DNA of 34,031 bases from Mycobacterium neglectum (GCF_002591975.1 NZ_NVQE01000055.1:1-34031); one strand, 5' to 3'; counted from the stretch's first letter, positions 16,783 through 26,125 are shown. Program-made: numbers and translations. Notes: generated by a model not told the origin, from the letters alone.

Positions 16783-16925
16783 GCTGCCTGGATGAGCTCA
16801 TCATTCGCTTCTTTGCGCCTATACCCACCGTAATGCGCTGCCCAACCAACCGGAGGTGAAGCCGTACGAGGACCAGGTCTGCAGTGCGACGAAATGTCAG
16901 TAAGGTTGAGTCGCGTGATGGCCCC
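16783..16925. promoter_or_regulatory. Divergent glgE-glgP promoter region
   Basis: This 143-bp gap separates the glucan-building operon (minus strand) from glycogen phosphorylase (plus strand), so one region controls both directions. On the plus strand TAAGGT at 16901-16906 fits a -10 and would give a leader of ~12 bases before the ATG at 16926. I found no convincing operator palindrome. Confidence 0.4.
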
Positions 16926-19535
16926 ATGAAAGCTCTGCGAAGGTTCACCGTCCGCGCACACCTTCCCGAACGCATGGTGGCGCTCGAAAGGCTGTCGATC
17001 AATCTGCGGTGGTCTTGGGATAAGCCGACCCAGGATCTGTTCGCGACAATCGATCCGGAGCTCTGGAAGCAGGTCGGATGCGACCCGGTCGCGTTGCTGG
17101 GTCAGGTCAGCCCGAAACGGCTCGACGAGCTTGCCGCGGATGAATCCTTTGTCCGGCAGCTCGACGAATTGGCCGGTGAACTGGACGATTACCTGTCCCG
17201 GCCGCTCTGGTACCAGCAGCAGCTCGACCACGGTGCAGAACTGCCCAACGGCATCGCATACTTTTCGATGGAGTTCGGCGTCGCCGAGGTGCTACCCAAC
17301 TACTCCGGCGGCCTGGGCATTCTTGCCGGCGACCATCTGAAGTCGGCCTCTGACCTAGGACTGCCGCTGATCGCGGTGGGCCTGCTGTACCGGTCGGGTT
17401 ACTTCCGGCAGTCGTTGACCGCCGACGGCTGGCAGCACGAAAGCTATCCGTCGCTCGATCCGCAGGGCCTGCCATTGCGACTGCTCACGGATGCCGAAGA
17501 CAACGCGGTGCTGGTCGGCCTTGCGATGCCCGATGGCGCCGAGTTGCGTGCGCGGGTCTGGATCGCCCAGGTCGGCCGAATTCCCTTGCTGCTGTTGGAT
17601 TCCGACATTCCGGAGAACGACCACGACCTCCGCGGTGTGACCGACCGGCTTTACGGTGGTGACCAGGAACACCGAATCAAGCAGGAGATCCTGGCCGGCA
17701 TCGGCGGTGTGCGCGCGATCCGCGCGTTCACCGAGGTCGAGGGCCTGGCCTCGCCCGAGGTGTTCCACATGAACGAAGGGCACGCCGGTTTCCTCGGCGT
17801 CGAGCGGATCCGCGAGCTGATCGACGCCGGGCTGGATTTCGACACCGCACTGACCGTGGTGCGCTCGTCGACGGTGTTCACCACCCATACGCCCGTCCCG
17901 GCCGGGATCGACCGGTTCCCGGTGGAGATGGTCAAGCGCTACTTTGGCAGCCCCGCCGACGACTCGGGGGCCGACTCGCGGCTGCTTCCCGGCGTATCGC
18001 TGGATCGCATCATCTGGTTCGGGGCCGAGGATGACCCCTCGAAGTTCAACATGGCGCATATGGGTCTCCGGCTTGCTCAGCGGGCCAATGGCGTCTCATT
18101 GCTGCACGGCAAGGTGAGCCGCGGCATGTTCAACGAGCTGTGGCCCGGCTTCGACTCGAACGAGGTGCCCATCGGCTCGATCACGAACGGCGTGCACGCG
18201 CCCACCTGGGCGGCGCCCGAATGGTTGGAGTTGGGCCGCGAACTGATCGGCAACGACGACCTCGGCATGCTGCGCGAACCCGAGGTGTGGGGGCGATTGC
18301 ATCAGGTTGATCCGGGGCACATGTGGTGGATTCGCTCACAGCTTCGCGCGAAGCTGGTCTCCGACGTCCGTGCGCGGTTGCATCGATCTTGGCTGGAAAG
18401 GGGCGCTGCGGAGGCCGAATTGAGCTGGATTGCAACGGCGTTCGATCCCAACGTATTGACCATCGGGTTCGCGCGACGAGTCCCCACGTACAAGCGGCTG
18501 ACCCTGATGCTGCGCGATGCGGAGCGACTGGAGAAGCTTCTGCTCGACGCGGACCGTCCGCTCCAGCTGATCGTCGCAGGTAAGTCACACCCCGCCGACG
18601 ACGGCGGAAAGGCGTTGATCCAGCAGGTCGTGAAGTTCGCGGATCGGCCCGAGGTCCGGCACCGCATCGCATTCCTGCCCGACTACGACATGTCGATGGC
18701 GCGCCAGTTGTACTGGGGCTGCGATGTCTGGCTGAACAATCCACTGAGACCGCTGGAGGCGTGCGGCACGTCGGGCATGAAGAGTGCGCTCAACGGCGGG
18801 CTGAACCTGTCGATCCGCGACGGTTGGTGGGACGAGTGGTATGACGGTGAAAACGGTTGGGAGATACCGACCGCCGACGGACTGGCCGACGACGGGCGGC
18901 GCGACGATCTCGAGGCCGCCGCGCTGTACGACCTGATGGAGAAGTCCGTTGCCCCGAGGTTCTACGACCGCAACGAGCACGGCGTCCCCGAGCGGTGGGT
19001 GGAGATGGTGCGCCACACACTGATCGCGCTCGGACCGAAGGTGCTGGCCTCGCGCATGGTGCGCGACTACACCGAGAAGTACTACGCGCCCGCCGCTCAA
19101 TCGCTGCGCAAGACTGTCGAAGCCGGCGCCGACGGCGAGCCGTTCGGTGCAGCACGCGAGCTGGCGGCCTATCGCGAACGCGCTGCCGAGGCGTGGCCGA
19201 AGATTCAGATCACCGACGTCGACAGTTACGGGCTTCCGGATACTCCGCTGCTGGGCTCCGAACTGACGCTGACTGCGACGGTTCACCTGGCCGACCTGAC
19301 ACCCGAAGAGGTGTCCGTGCAGGCGGTGCTCGGGCGCGTCGACGCCGGGGATGCGCTGGTGGATCCGGTGACCGTACCCATGCAGCACACGGGTACCGCC
19401 GACGGCGGCAACGAGATCTTCACGACGACCGCACCGCTGCCGGTCGCGGGGCCCGTGGGGTACACGGTGCGGGTGTTGCCCCACCATGCGTTGCTAGCGG
19501 GAGACAACGAACTCGGCCTCGTCACGCTCGCGTGA
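16926..19535 (+). CDS. glgP: Glycogen/alpha-glucan phosphorylase GlgP
   Basis: PLP-dependent enzyme that releases glucose-1-phosphate from alpha-1,4-glucan ends. The 869-residue product belongs to the actinobacterial/archaeal-type phosphorylase family, like M. tuberculosis Rv1328c (863 residues). Visible elements are NYSGGLGILAGDHLKSASDLG near the N-terminus (residues ~125-145), the EGHAGFL segment, TNGVHAPTW, FARRVPTYKR, and CGTSGMKSALNGG containing the PLP lysine (Lys619). ATG 16926 gives MKALRRFTVRAHLPERM, matching the family start; an upstream in-frame start at 16884 would add 14 non-conserved residues. The stop overlaps the start of the following lyase-like gene (GTGA at 19532-19535). 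Confidence 0.97.
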   Translation: MKALRRFTVRAHLPERMVALERLSINLRWSWDKPTQDLFATIDPELWKQVGCDPVALLGQVSPKRLDELAADESFVRQLDELAGELDDYLSRPLWYQQQLDHGAELPNGIAYFSMEFGVAEVLPNYSGGLGILAGDHLKSASDLGLPLIAVGLLYRSGYFRQSLTADGWQHESYPSLDPQGLPLRLLTDAEDNAVLVGLAMPDGAELRARVWIAQVGRIPLLLLDSDIPENDHDLRGVTDRLYGGDQEHRIKQEILAGIGGVRAIRAFTEVEGLASPEVFHMNEGHAGFLGVERIRELIDAGLDFDTALTVVRSSTVFTTHTPVPAGIDRFPVEMVKRYFGSPADDSGADSRLLPGVSLDRIIWFGAEDDPSKFNMAHMGLRLAQRANGVSLLHGKVSRGMFNELWPGFDSNEVPIGSITNGVHAPTWAAPEWLELGRELIGNDDLGMLREPEVWGRLHQVDPGHMWWIRSQLRAKLVSDVRARLHRSWLERGAAEAELSWIATAFDPNVLTIGFARRVPTYKRLTLMLRDAERLEKLLLDADRPLQLIVAGKSHPADDGGKALIQQVVKFADRPEVRHRIAFLPDYDMSMARQLYWGCDVWLNNPLRPLEACGTSGMKSALNGGLNLSIRDGWWDEWYDGENGWEIPTADGLADDGRRDDLEAAALYDLMEKSVAPRFYDRNEHGVPERWVEMVRHTLIALGPKVLASRMVRDYTEKYYAPAAQSLRKTVEAGADGEPFGAARELAAYRERAAEAWPKIQITDVDSYGLPDTPLLGSELTLTATVHLADLTPEEVSVQAVLGRVDAGDALVDPVTVPMQHTGTADGGNEIFTTTAPLPVAGPVGYTVRVLPHHALLAGDNELGLVTLA

Positions 19536-20377
19536 CGGCCCTCAACGTTGCGGTCGATGGCGGGCCCTACGCACTGGCTGCCGGCTCCGACGGCGCGCTG
19601 TGGGTGACGTTGGTGCACCGCGGCGCGGTCGCACGGGTGACGGCGGGCGGCGATGTCGAGGTCTTCCCCGTTGCCGCTGAGTGCCGTCCGTCCATCATCA
19701 CCTCAGGCCCGGATGGCGCGTTGTGGTTCACCCGCAACGGTGACGATCGCATCGGGCGGATCAGCACGGCGGGGGAGTTGTCCGAGTTCGCGCTGGAGGA
19801 GGGCAGCGCGCCGTACGGCATCACCGTCGGAGCAGACGGCGCCCTGTGGTTCACCGCGATGACGAGAGGAAACATCGGACGAATCTCCGTCGATGGCGAG
19901 CTGTCCGATCCGCATCCCGTCGGTGGGGCGCCGTCGATGATCGTCAGCGGACCCGACAACGCGCTGTGGTTCACCCTCAACCAGCGCAACGCAATTGGTC
20001 GGCTGACACTGTCGGGTGAACTGTCGGTGCGTGACCTACCCACTGCCGCAGCGGGTCCGGTGGGTATCGCGGCGACCCACGACGACGCGATCTGGTTCAC
20101 CGAGATCCATGCCGAGCGGCTCGGAAGGATCCCGATGAATGAGGCGATCCAGGAGATCGACCTGCCGGGTAAGCCGCACGCCGTCGTCGCCGATCCGGAG
20201 GGCGGAGTGTGGGTCAGTCTGTGGGGTTCGGACCAGCTCGCCCGGGTGAGTGGCGACGGCGAGATCGTCACGGTCGACCTCCCGCCTGGCAGTGAGCCGC
20301 ATGGCCTTGCGATCGGTCCTGAGGGTGCGCTCTGGGTCGCGCTGGAAGCCGGCTTCGTGGTGCGGATACCTTTTTGA
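19532..20377 (+). CDS. Virginiamycin B lyase-like beta-propeller (Vgb family)
   Basis: 281-residue seven-bladed propeller built of repeats of the form PDGALWFT...IGRIS. In Staphylococcus aureus, Vgb opens streptogramin B antibiotics by an elimination reaction. The residues I recall as important there (Tyr18, His228, Glu268, His270, Glu284) all appear conserved here as Tyr13 (GPYAL), His216 (KPHAV), Glu255 and His257 (SEPHG) and Glu272, so lyase activity is plausible. Mycobacteria often carry such a gene without known exposure to streptogramins, so the natural substrate may differ. GTG 19532 overlaps the glgP stop by four bases, which suggests co-translation with glgP. There is no signal peptide. 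Confidence 0.88.
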   Translation: MTALNVAVDGGPYALAAGSDGALWVTLVHRGAVARVTAGGDVEVFPVAAECRPSIITSGPDGALWFTRNGDDRIGRISTAGELSEFALEEGSAPYGITVGADGALWFTAMTRGNIGRISVDGELSDPHPVGGAPSMIVSGPDNALWFTLNQRNAIGRLTLSGELSVRDLPTAAAGPVGIAATHDDAIWFTEIHAERLGRIPMNEAIQEIDLPGKPHAVVADPEGGVWVSLWGSDQLARVSGDGEIVTVDLPPGSEPHGLAIGPEGALWVALEAGFVVRIPF

Positions 20378-20479
20378 GCGCTGCTGTTTGCGGGTCAATC
20401 TCGCGGACACCTGCTCCGCGCGTATCTCGGTCGGGGTAGGTTGCGTCAATTACCGCGAGGCGTGGGAAAGGGCTCGGGT

Positions 20480-21229
20480 GTGACGGTTGGGGATGTGCTG
20501 CGAAGCGGCATCACAGTGTTGGCCATCGGTGGATTGCTGAGTTGTACATCGGGCGGAACCGCCCTTGCCCAGCCTGGGCCAGAGCCCCAGCCCGTCCCGG
20601 TCGATGCACCCCTGCCCGTGGCTGCCCCGCTGCCGCCCGTCGACGAGGGCCCCGTCGAGTCGACGCCGCCCGCCGTGACTGAGACGCCGGATGGCTGGGA
20701 GCTCACGCTGTCGGCCAAAGACGAGACCCAGGCCCCCATCCCACCGCTCACCACCGCGTTGTCGTCGCGTGAATACGTCGTCGGCGGAACCTATAGCGGC
20801 ACGCTGAGGGGGCCCGACGACGGTGAGGAAACCGGGGGCACTCTCGAGGTCGGCTACGAAATCGGCTGCGGCATCGACATGAGCACCTCCAACGGCGTCT
20901 CGCTGACCGGCACGATGGGCATCAACCCGTCCATCGGACTCATCGGCATCGACGTCATCTCGCCGGGGATCGACGGCATCCTGCCCGGGTTGGGGGGAAA
21001 TCTCGGCGGCGGCATCACCGTGGGACTCAAGCCCGGCCTGATCAACATCATCCCGGTCACCAAGAAGGACTACGTCGGCGCCGACCCATGGGTGATGGTC
21101 AGCAATTTCCGCGTCAAGATCGACGGTTGCGTGGGTGAGTCGTTCATCCGCTCATACGCGTTCCTGACGAGGTCCACTCAGCAGTCTGAAGCCGTGCTGG
21201 CCTGGTACGGCGTGACGAAAAAGATCTAG
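20480..21229 (+). CDS. MspA-family porin-like protein with Pro-rich N-terminal linker
   Basis: 249-residue exported protein. Residues ~8-30 form a signal peptide ending TALA before Gln31. Residues ~31-68 are a Pro-rich linker, longer than in classic MspA. The MspA domain follows (~70-249), with the family-like pattern TLEVGYEIGCGIDM (residues ~121-134), a Gly-rich region (~160-180) and a C-terminal ADPWVMVSNF...GCVGE. Two cysteines, Cys130 and Cys217, may pair; classic MspA lacks them. MspA porins form octameric outer-membrane channels in rapid growers; this divergent member may not form an equal channel. GTG 20480 follows GGGAAAGGG; TAGGTT at 20437-20442 could be the -10. It converges with the lipoprotein gene. 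Confidence 0.82.
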   Translation: MTVGDVLRSGITVLAIGGLLSCTSGGTALAQPGPEPQPVPVDAPLPVAAPLPPVDEGPVESTPPAVTETPDGWELTLSAKDETQAPIPPLTTALSSREYVVGGTYSGTLRGPDDGEETGGTLEVGYEIGCGIDMSTSNGVSLTGTMGINPSIGLIGIDVISPGIDGILPGLGGNLGGGITVGLKPGLINIIPVTKKDYVGADPWVMVSNFRVKIDGCVGESFIRSYAFLTRSTQQSEAVLAWYGVTKKI

Positions 21230-21241
21230 TCGCGGTGTGCG

Positions 21242-22681
21242 TCAGTCGAAGCGTTTGAAGCAGCGCTCCTGATCACCGAGCACGCCGACGCGGAATGCAT
21301 CGATCCGTGAGAAGCCCGACGGCACCGATTCACCGTTGACGTCACTGGCGGCCAAACCGTTGGTGAGGATGCCCGACACCGCCTCGTCGACGTCACCGGC
21401 GGTCAGCGTGATGGTGTTTCCGCCGGGTGTGCTGCTGTCATTCGAGAACTTGGCGGTGGCGACGCCGGTCAGGCACGCGGTGCGCAGCGCGGCCTCGGCA
21501 TTGTCGAGTGCCACCCCACCGTGCTCATGCTGGATGGCCTGCATGTAGCGCGACATCAGGATGGAATAGGCGGAATTGTCACCGGTGGCCAGGCCGACGT
21601 CGTCCTCGTAATCCGGCTGAGCGCCCATCGCTTCCAGTTCGGGGAGGTCGACGACGATGGTGTTGGTCGCCGGACAGAAAGAGACCGGTGGACTCGTTCG
21701 CGCGTCGGCACAGTCGACGGCGTCGAAGCTCAGCTTCGGCGGGTTCTTCGGGCTGAACAACGTGTCCATCGCGCCGATGATGTCTTGCACCGACTTCTCG
21801 GTGATCGCCAGTTCACCCGTGTGATCCTCGGGGAGCAGGACGGGCAGGTCGCCGCGGCGCTGACCGATCTCCCTCATGTCGATCGATGCACAGGCAGCCA
21901 CCCCGTCGGTGAATCCGAACTGGAAGGCCGACACCCGTTCGAATGCCGAACCGTGTTCGTCCATGCCGACCTCGGGATCGTCGATGTTCAGCAGCGGATC
22001 GCGGAACCCGATGACGGCCGCCAGCACGTTGTTCAGTCCGTCTGCGGTCGAGAGTGTGAAGCGCGGCGAGTTGTCTTCGGCCACCCAACGCATGTAGGCG
22101 CCGGCCAGACAGTCGGCCTGCTGCTCGGACACCAGCGTCGGGGTGTCATCGTCGGCCATCCCGGACTGGTACTGAACGGCGTGCCCGTACTCGTGTGCGA
22201 GCACCAGCGCCACGCCCATGTCGCCGTGGGCCCGTTGCAGCGCAGGCAAGAGCTCACCGCGGTCCCATCCGATGGTGTGGTCGTCAAGGCAGTAGCCCGC
22301 GTTCACGATTCCGTACGTGGTGTCGCCGCAGAACTCGGTGTCGTCGAAACCGTTTGCGTCCCATGAGATCAGCTCCGTCACCGGTTCGAAATTGCCATCG
22401 AAGGACTCGCCGTACACGGCTTCCCAGAACTCTTCGATGTCGCTGATCGCCTGACGGCCGAGTTCGTCCATGTCGCCGTCGTCGGTGTCTAGCACATCGC
22501 GAGTCGGGGGGTCGGGAACAGGCCGCAGGCCGCTGGCCCCGTCGGTGGCGGGCATTCCTGCGACCCTGAACGGGTCGTCGAACACCGAGACCGCATTGCC
22601 CTGCAGCGTCGTGCTGCACGACGTGATGAGCAGCGCCGCGGATACCGCGATCACGGCGCCCGCCAGGTGACGTGGGGGCAT
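21242..22681 (-). CDS. Lipoprotein with neutral zinc metallopeptidase domain
   Basis: 479-residue predicted lipoprotein: hydrophobic stretch at ~8-20 followed by lipobox LITSC with Cys22. The middle part has HEYGH (His163, Glu164, His167), the signature of zincin-type metallopeptidases of the YpfJ-like neutral zinc group, with downstream Glu186 in SEQQAD as the likely third metal ligand. Six or more cysteines are scattered in the mature part, consistent with an extracytoplasmic location. It resembles M. tuberculosis LpqM-type peptidases; I do not assign the symbol. The substrate is unknown. ATG 22681 is preceded by GGAGAAAGGCGGC. It converges with the porin-like gene and lies downstream of dinG on the same strand. 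Confidence 0.85.
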   Translation of the reverse strand: MPPRHLAGAVIAVSAALLITSCSTTLQGNAVSVFDDPFRVAGMPATDGASGLRPVPDPPTRDVLDTDDGDMDELGRQAISDIEEFWEAVYGESFDGNFEPVTELISWDANGFDDTEFCGDTTYGIVNAGYCLDDHTIGWDRGELLPALQRAHGDMGVALVLAHEYGHAVQYQSGMADDDTPTLVSEQQADCLAGAYMRWVAEDNSPRFTLSTADGLNNVLAAVIGFRDPLLNIDDPEVGMDEHGSAFERVSAFQFGFTDGVAACASIDMREIGQRRGDLPVLLPEDHTGELAITEKSVQDIIGAMDTLFSPKNPPKLSFDAVDCADARTSPPVSFCPATNTIVVDLPELEAMGAQPDYEDDVGLATGDNSAYSILMSRYMQAIQHEHGGVALDNAEAALRTACLTGVATAKFSNDSSTPGGNTITLTAGDVDEAVSGILTNGLAASDVNGESVPSGFSRIDAFRVGVLGDQERCFKRFD

Positions 22682-22763
22682 TGACGCCGCCTTTCTCCGG
22701 GTCCGCCGGCGGCCCGGGCGGGCAGCGCGGGCGCGGGGTTAGCCGACAGGGTAATGAAAGTAA

Positions 22764-24659
22764 TCAGCCCGCGCGTAAGCGTTCGAGCGCCGCACGGACC
22801 CGAACGGTGTCAGTGGTCGCCCAGAACGGCGGCAGCGACGCCCGCAGGAACCCGCTGTAGCGGGCGGTGGCCATGCGCGAGTCCAGTACCGCGACCACGC
22901 CCCGGTCGTCGATGCGCCGCAGTAGCCGGCCGGCGCCCTGAGCCAGCAGCAGCGCAGCGTGGCTGGCGGCGACCGCCATGAAACCGTTGCCGCCTCGGGC
23001 GGCCACCGCACGCTGGCGTGCCGTCAGCAGCGGGTCGTCAGGCCTGGGGAACGGGATGCGATCGATGAGCACCAGCGACAGCGACGGGCCGGGAACGTCG
23101 ACGCCCTGCCACAGCGACAGCGTCCCGAACAGTGACGTCTGTGCATCATCGGCGAACCGCTTCACCAGCGCCGATGTGGTGTCCTCGCCCTGACACAGGA
23201 TCGGGGTGGCGAGGCGATCTCGCATGATCTCGGCGGCGGCCTTCGCCGCGCGCATCGACGAGAACAGGCCGAGCGTACGGCCCCCGGCCGCGGTGACGAG
23301 CGCGGCGATCTCGTCGAGTTGTTCGGCCGAGCCGGTGCCGTCGCGACCCGGCGGGGGGAGGTGGGCGGCGACGTAGAGGATGCCCGACTTCGCGTGCTCG
23401 AACGGCGAACCGACGTCGATGCCGCGCCACCGGACCTTGGCGTCATCGCCGGCCAGGCCCCACGCCGACGCCATCGCGTCGAAGTTGCCCCCGAGCGTCA
23501 GTGTGGCCGAGGTGAGCACGGCTGTCGATTGTTCGAACAGCCTGCTGCGCAACAGAGAAGACACCGACAACGGCGCGACCCGAAGAAACACCCGCGTATT
23601 GCCGCGGTTCTCTTCGCGTTCCAGCCACACCACGTCGGTGCGGTCCGGAATGGCCGGCACGAAGGAGTCGAGGATGCGCGATGCGGTGTCGCCCAGATCG
23701 GTCAGTGCGGTGACGGCTTCGGCGCGCGCCGACGCCGCCTTCGGGTCGCTCGGACTGGTATCGATCGCCGACCGCGCCCGGTGCGCGGCGTCGCGCAGAG
23801 CGGTCAGATTGGTGGCCATTTCGTCGTCGAGGATGTCGATACGCCCGGGCGCGGCGTCGTGGATGACCGACGACAGTGTTGCGGTCGCGACCTCCAGTCG
23901 TTGCGCGAGTTCCTGGTCGACCAGGCGCGCGGCACGTCGGTGGGCGACAGCCATGGACGTCGCCGAGAGTTCTCCGGTGGCCACGCCGGTCACTCGGTCG
24001 ACGAGTTCATGCGCTTCGTCGACCACGAGCAGTTGGTGCTCGGGAAGGACGGCGGCGTCGGACACGGCGTCGATGGCCAGCAGTGCGTGATTGGTGACGA
24101 CCACATCGGAATGGCCGGCCTTGTCGCGAGCCTTCTCGGCGAAACAGTCGGTGCCGAACGGGCAGCGAGAAACACCGATGCATTCCCGCGCCGAGACGCT
24201 GACCTGCGACCACGACCGGTCAGGCACTCCCGGTGTCAGCTCGTCGCGATCACCTGTCTCCGTATCCGAGGACCACGCGATCAGCCGCTGCACATCGCGG
24301 CCGAGGGCCGATGCGGCGACCGGCTCAAACAGCTCCTCCTGGGATTGCTCATCCGGCTCTGTCGCCGAGCCATTGTGAACCTTGTTGAGGCACAGGTAAT
24401 TTCCCCTGCCCTTCAACAGCGCAAATTCGGGGGTGCGCGGTAGCGCGTCGGCCAATGATTCGGCCAGCCGTGGCAGATCGCGGTCGACCAGCTGCCGCTG
24501 CAGTGCGATGGTCGCCGTCGAGATGACGACCGGCTCGTCGGTGTCGACGGCCCGTGCGATCGCAGGCACCAGGTAGGCCAGTGACTTCCCGGTTCCGGTG
24601 CCTGCCTGGACTGCGAGGTGTTCGCCGCTCTCGAAGGCATGCGCCACCGCCTCGGCCAT
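22764..24659 (-). CDS. dinG: ATP-dependent DNA helicase DinG (XPD-like, iron-sulfur)
   Basis: SF2 helicase of the XPD/DinG family, unwinding DNA 5'-3' in repair of R-loops and replication conflicts. From ATG 24659 it has 631 residues: Walker A GTGTGKS at 20-26, four iron-sulfur cysteines Cys90, Cys160, Cys166, Cys172, DEAH at 214-217, the SLWQGVDVPG segment and the C-terminal QGAGRLLRR motif. The recognisable N-terminus begins earlier: ~18 upstream codons encode family-like ELLAKAVTGLGGSERLGQIE, but no ATG, GTG or TTG lies in that frame between 24659 and the upstream in-frame stop. The true start may be a CTG or the annotation-visible start may be a shortened one. The upstream codons lie close behind the pncB stop (24752), so the pair is probably one transcript. 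Confidence 0.9.
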   Translation of the reverse strand: MAEAVAHAFESGEHLAVQAGTGTGKSLAYLVPAIARAVDTDEPVVISTATIALQRQLVDRDLPRLAESLADALPRTPEFALLKGRGNYLCLNKVHNGSATEPDEQSQEELFEPVAASALGRDVQRLIAWSSDTETGDRDELTPGVPDRSWSQVSVSARECIGVSRCPFGTDCFAEKARDKAGHSDVVVTNHALLAIDAVSDAAVLPEHQLLVVDEAHELVDRVTGVATGELSATSMAVAHRRAARLVDQELAQRLEVATATLSSVIHDAAPGRIDILDDEMATNLTALRDAAHRARSAIDTSPSDPKAASARAEAVTALTDLGDTASRILDSFVPAIPDRTDVVWLEREENRGNTRVFLRVAPLSVSSLLRSRLFEQSTAVLTSATLTLGGNFDAMASAWGLAGDDAKVRWRGIDVGSPFEHAKSGILYVAAHLPPPGRDGTGSAEQLDEIAALVTAAGGRTLGLFSSMRAAKAAAEIMRDRLATPILCQGEDTTSALVKRFADDAQTSLFGTLSLWQGVDVPGPSLSLVLIDRIPFPRPDDPLLTARQRAVAARGGNGFMAVAASHAALLLAQGAGRLLRRIDDRGVVAVLDSRMATARYSGFLRASLPPFWATTDTVRVRAALERLRAG

Positions 24660-24751
24660 CTCGATCTGGCCGAGGCGTTCTGAACCGCCGAGCCCGGTGA
24701 CCGCTTTGGCCAGTAGTTCGGTGACGTTCCCAGTCTCGCCCGTGGCTGCTC

Positions 24752-26071
24752 CTAGTTTCCCGGTGAATCGCGGGCTGCGATCATGCGGGTGGGGATCGCC
24801 GGTTCACCTCGGGATAATTTCAGGCCGTCCCACGGGAGGCTTCCCAGCCCCTCCTTGACGCGCTCGCGCGCAGCGTCAAGTCCCGCGCCACTTACCGGAT
24901 CGCCCTGCTGGACCAGCGCCGTCATCAGCCGGCGTTCGACCAAGCCCCGGGGCTCCGGCCCGGCGTTGCCGAAGGGATGCACGACCTCCTCGACGACGGT
25001 GCCAGTCGACTTGGCCAGACGCAGCGCCCCCTTGCGGCCGCCGTGGGACTCCTTGTGAAGACTTCGCTTCTCCACCGGTATTCCGTCCACCTCGACCAGC
25101 TTGTAAACCATCCCGGCGGTCGGTGCGCCAGAGCCGGTGACCACCGACGTTCCCACGCCGTAGGTGTCGACAGGCTCGGCGCGTAGGGCGGCGATCGCGA
25201 ACTCGTCGAGATCCCCCGACACCACGATTCGCGTCCGATGGGCGCCGAGGCTGTCCAGCTGATCGCGGACCTGTCGCGCCAGCACGCCGAGGTCACCCGA
25301 GTCGATGCGGACCGCGCCAAGTTCCGGGCCTGCCACCTCCACCGCGTTGGCCACGCCCGCGGTGATGTCGTAGGTGTCGACAAGCAGTGTCGTGCCGACG
25401 CCGAGCGCGTCGACCTGCGCCCGGAACGCCGCCTGTTCGTCAGGTCCGTTTGAAGAGGTATGCAGCAGCGTGAACGCATGCGCGCTCGTACCCAGCGCGG
25501 GCACCCCGAAGGTGCGCTGCGCTTCGAGATTGGACGACCCGGCGAAACCTGCGATGTAGGCGGCGCGCGCAGAGGCGACCGCGGCCTGCTCGTGAGTGCG
25601 CCGCGAGCCCATTTCGATCAATGTGCGGCCCTGTGCTGCGCTGACCATCCGGGCCGCCGCCGACGCGATCGCCGTGTCATGGTTCAAAATCGACAGTGCG
25701 AGGGTTTCCAGGATGACGCACTCGCCGAACGTGCCGTGGACGGCGAGGACGGGGGAGCCGGGGAAGTAAAGCTCACCTTCGGCGTACCCGTCCACGTCCC
25801 CGCGAAACCGGTAATCGGCGAGGTATGCGAGCGTCTCGCGATCGCAGAAGTCCGAAAGCGCCGAAAGTTCGGACTCCTCGAACGTGAACTGCGCCAACGC
25901 TTCCACGAATCGCGCGGTTCCGGCGACCACGCCGTAGCGGCGACCTTCGGGAAGTCGGCGGGCGAACACCTCGAACGTTGTCCGTCGGTGCGCGGTCCCG
26001 TCGTTGAGCGCGGCCGCGAGCATCGTCAACTCGTACTTGTCGGTGAGTAACGCAGTAGACGCCGGGACCAC
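24752..26071 (-). CDS. pncB1: Nicotinate phosphoribosyltransferase PncB1
   Basis: Joins nicotinic acid to phosphoribosyl pyrophosphate to give nicotinate mononucleotide, the salvage entry into NAD. The ~439-residue product has STALLTDKYELTM at the N-terminus, FEVFARRLP, GSRRTHEQAA, DTYDITAGVANA, RIDSGDLGVLARQ and VSGDLDEFAI, and GVGTSVVTGSGAPT, which form the phosphoribosyl-binding barrel. GTG 26071 is chosen because it places the conserved TALLTDKYELT five residues in; the frame is open further upstream but that part runs into clpS on the other strand. It is divergent from clpS with 54 bp between starts, and dinG follows downstream. Confidence 0.94.
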   Translation of the reverse strand: MVPASTALLTDKYELTMLAAALNDGTAHRRTTFEVFARRLPEGRRYGVVAGTARFVEALAQFTFEESELSALSDFCDRETLAYLADYRFRGDVDGYAEGELYFPGSPVLAVHGTFGECVILETLALSILNHDTAIASAAARMVSAAQGRTLIEMGSRRTHEQAAVASARAAYIAGFAGSSNLEAQRTFGVPALGTSAHAFTLLHTSSNGPDEQAAFRAQVDALGVGTTLLVDTYDITAGVANAVEVAGPELGAVRIDSGDLGVLARQVRDQLDSLGAHRTRIVVSGDLDEFAIAALRAEPVDTYGVGTSVVTGSGAPTAGMVYKLVEVDGIPVEKRSLHKESHGGRKGALRLAKSTGTVVEEVVHPFGNAGPEPRGLVERRLMTALVQQGDPVSGAGLDAARERVKEGLGSLPWDGLKLSRGEPAIPTRMIAARDSPGN

Positions 26072-26112
26072 ACCGCAACCGTAGTAGTTCGAAGGCTCTT
26101 CTATGGCCGGGC

Positions 26113-26118
26113 TATCCT
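26113..26118 (+). promoter_or_regulatory. -10 element of a probable leaderless promoter for clpS
   Basis: TATCCT fits TANNNT and ends seven bases before the clpS ATG at 26126, the spacing at which mycobacterial transcription starts on the A of the start codon. No Shine-Dalgarno sequence is present. It lies within the 54-bp gap to pncB. Confidence 0.5.
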
Positions 26119-26125
26119 TATCCAC

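Noticed and set aside
18585..19487. 300-codon minus-strand frame opposite glgP
   Set aside because: It lies wholly within glgP, whose PLP site and C-terminus are conserved there.
23319..24443. 374-codon plus-strand frame antisense to dinG
   Set aside because: DinG motifs on the other strand are unambiguous; this frame is a shadow.
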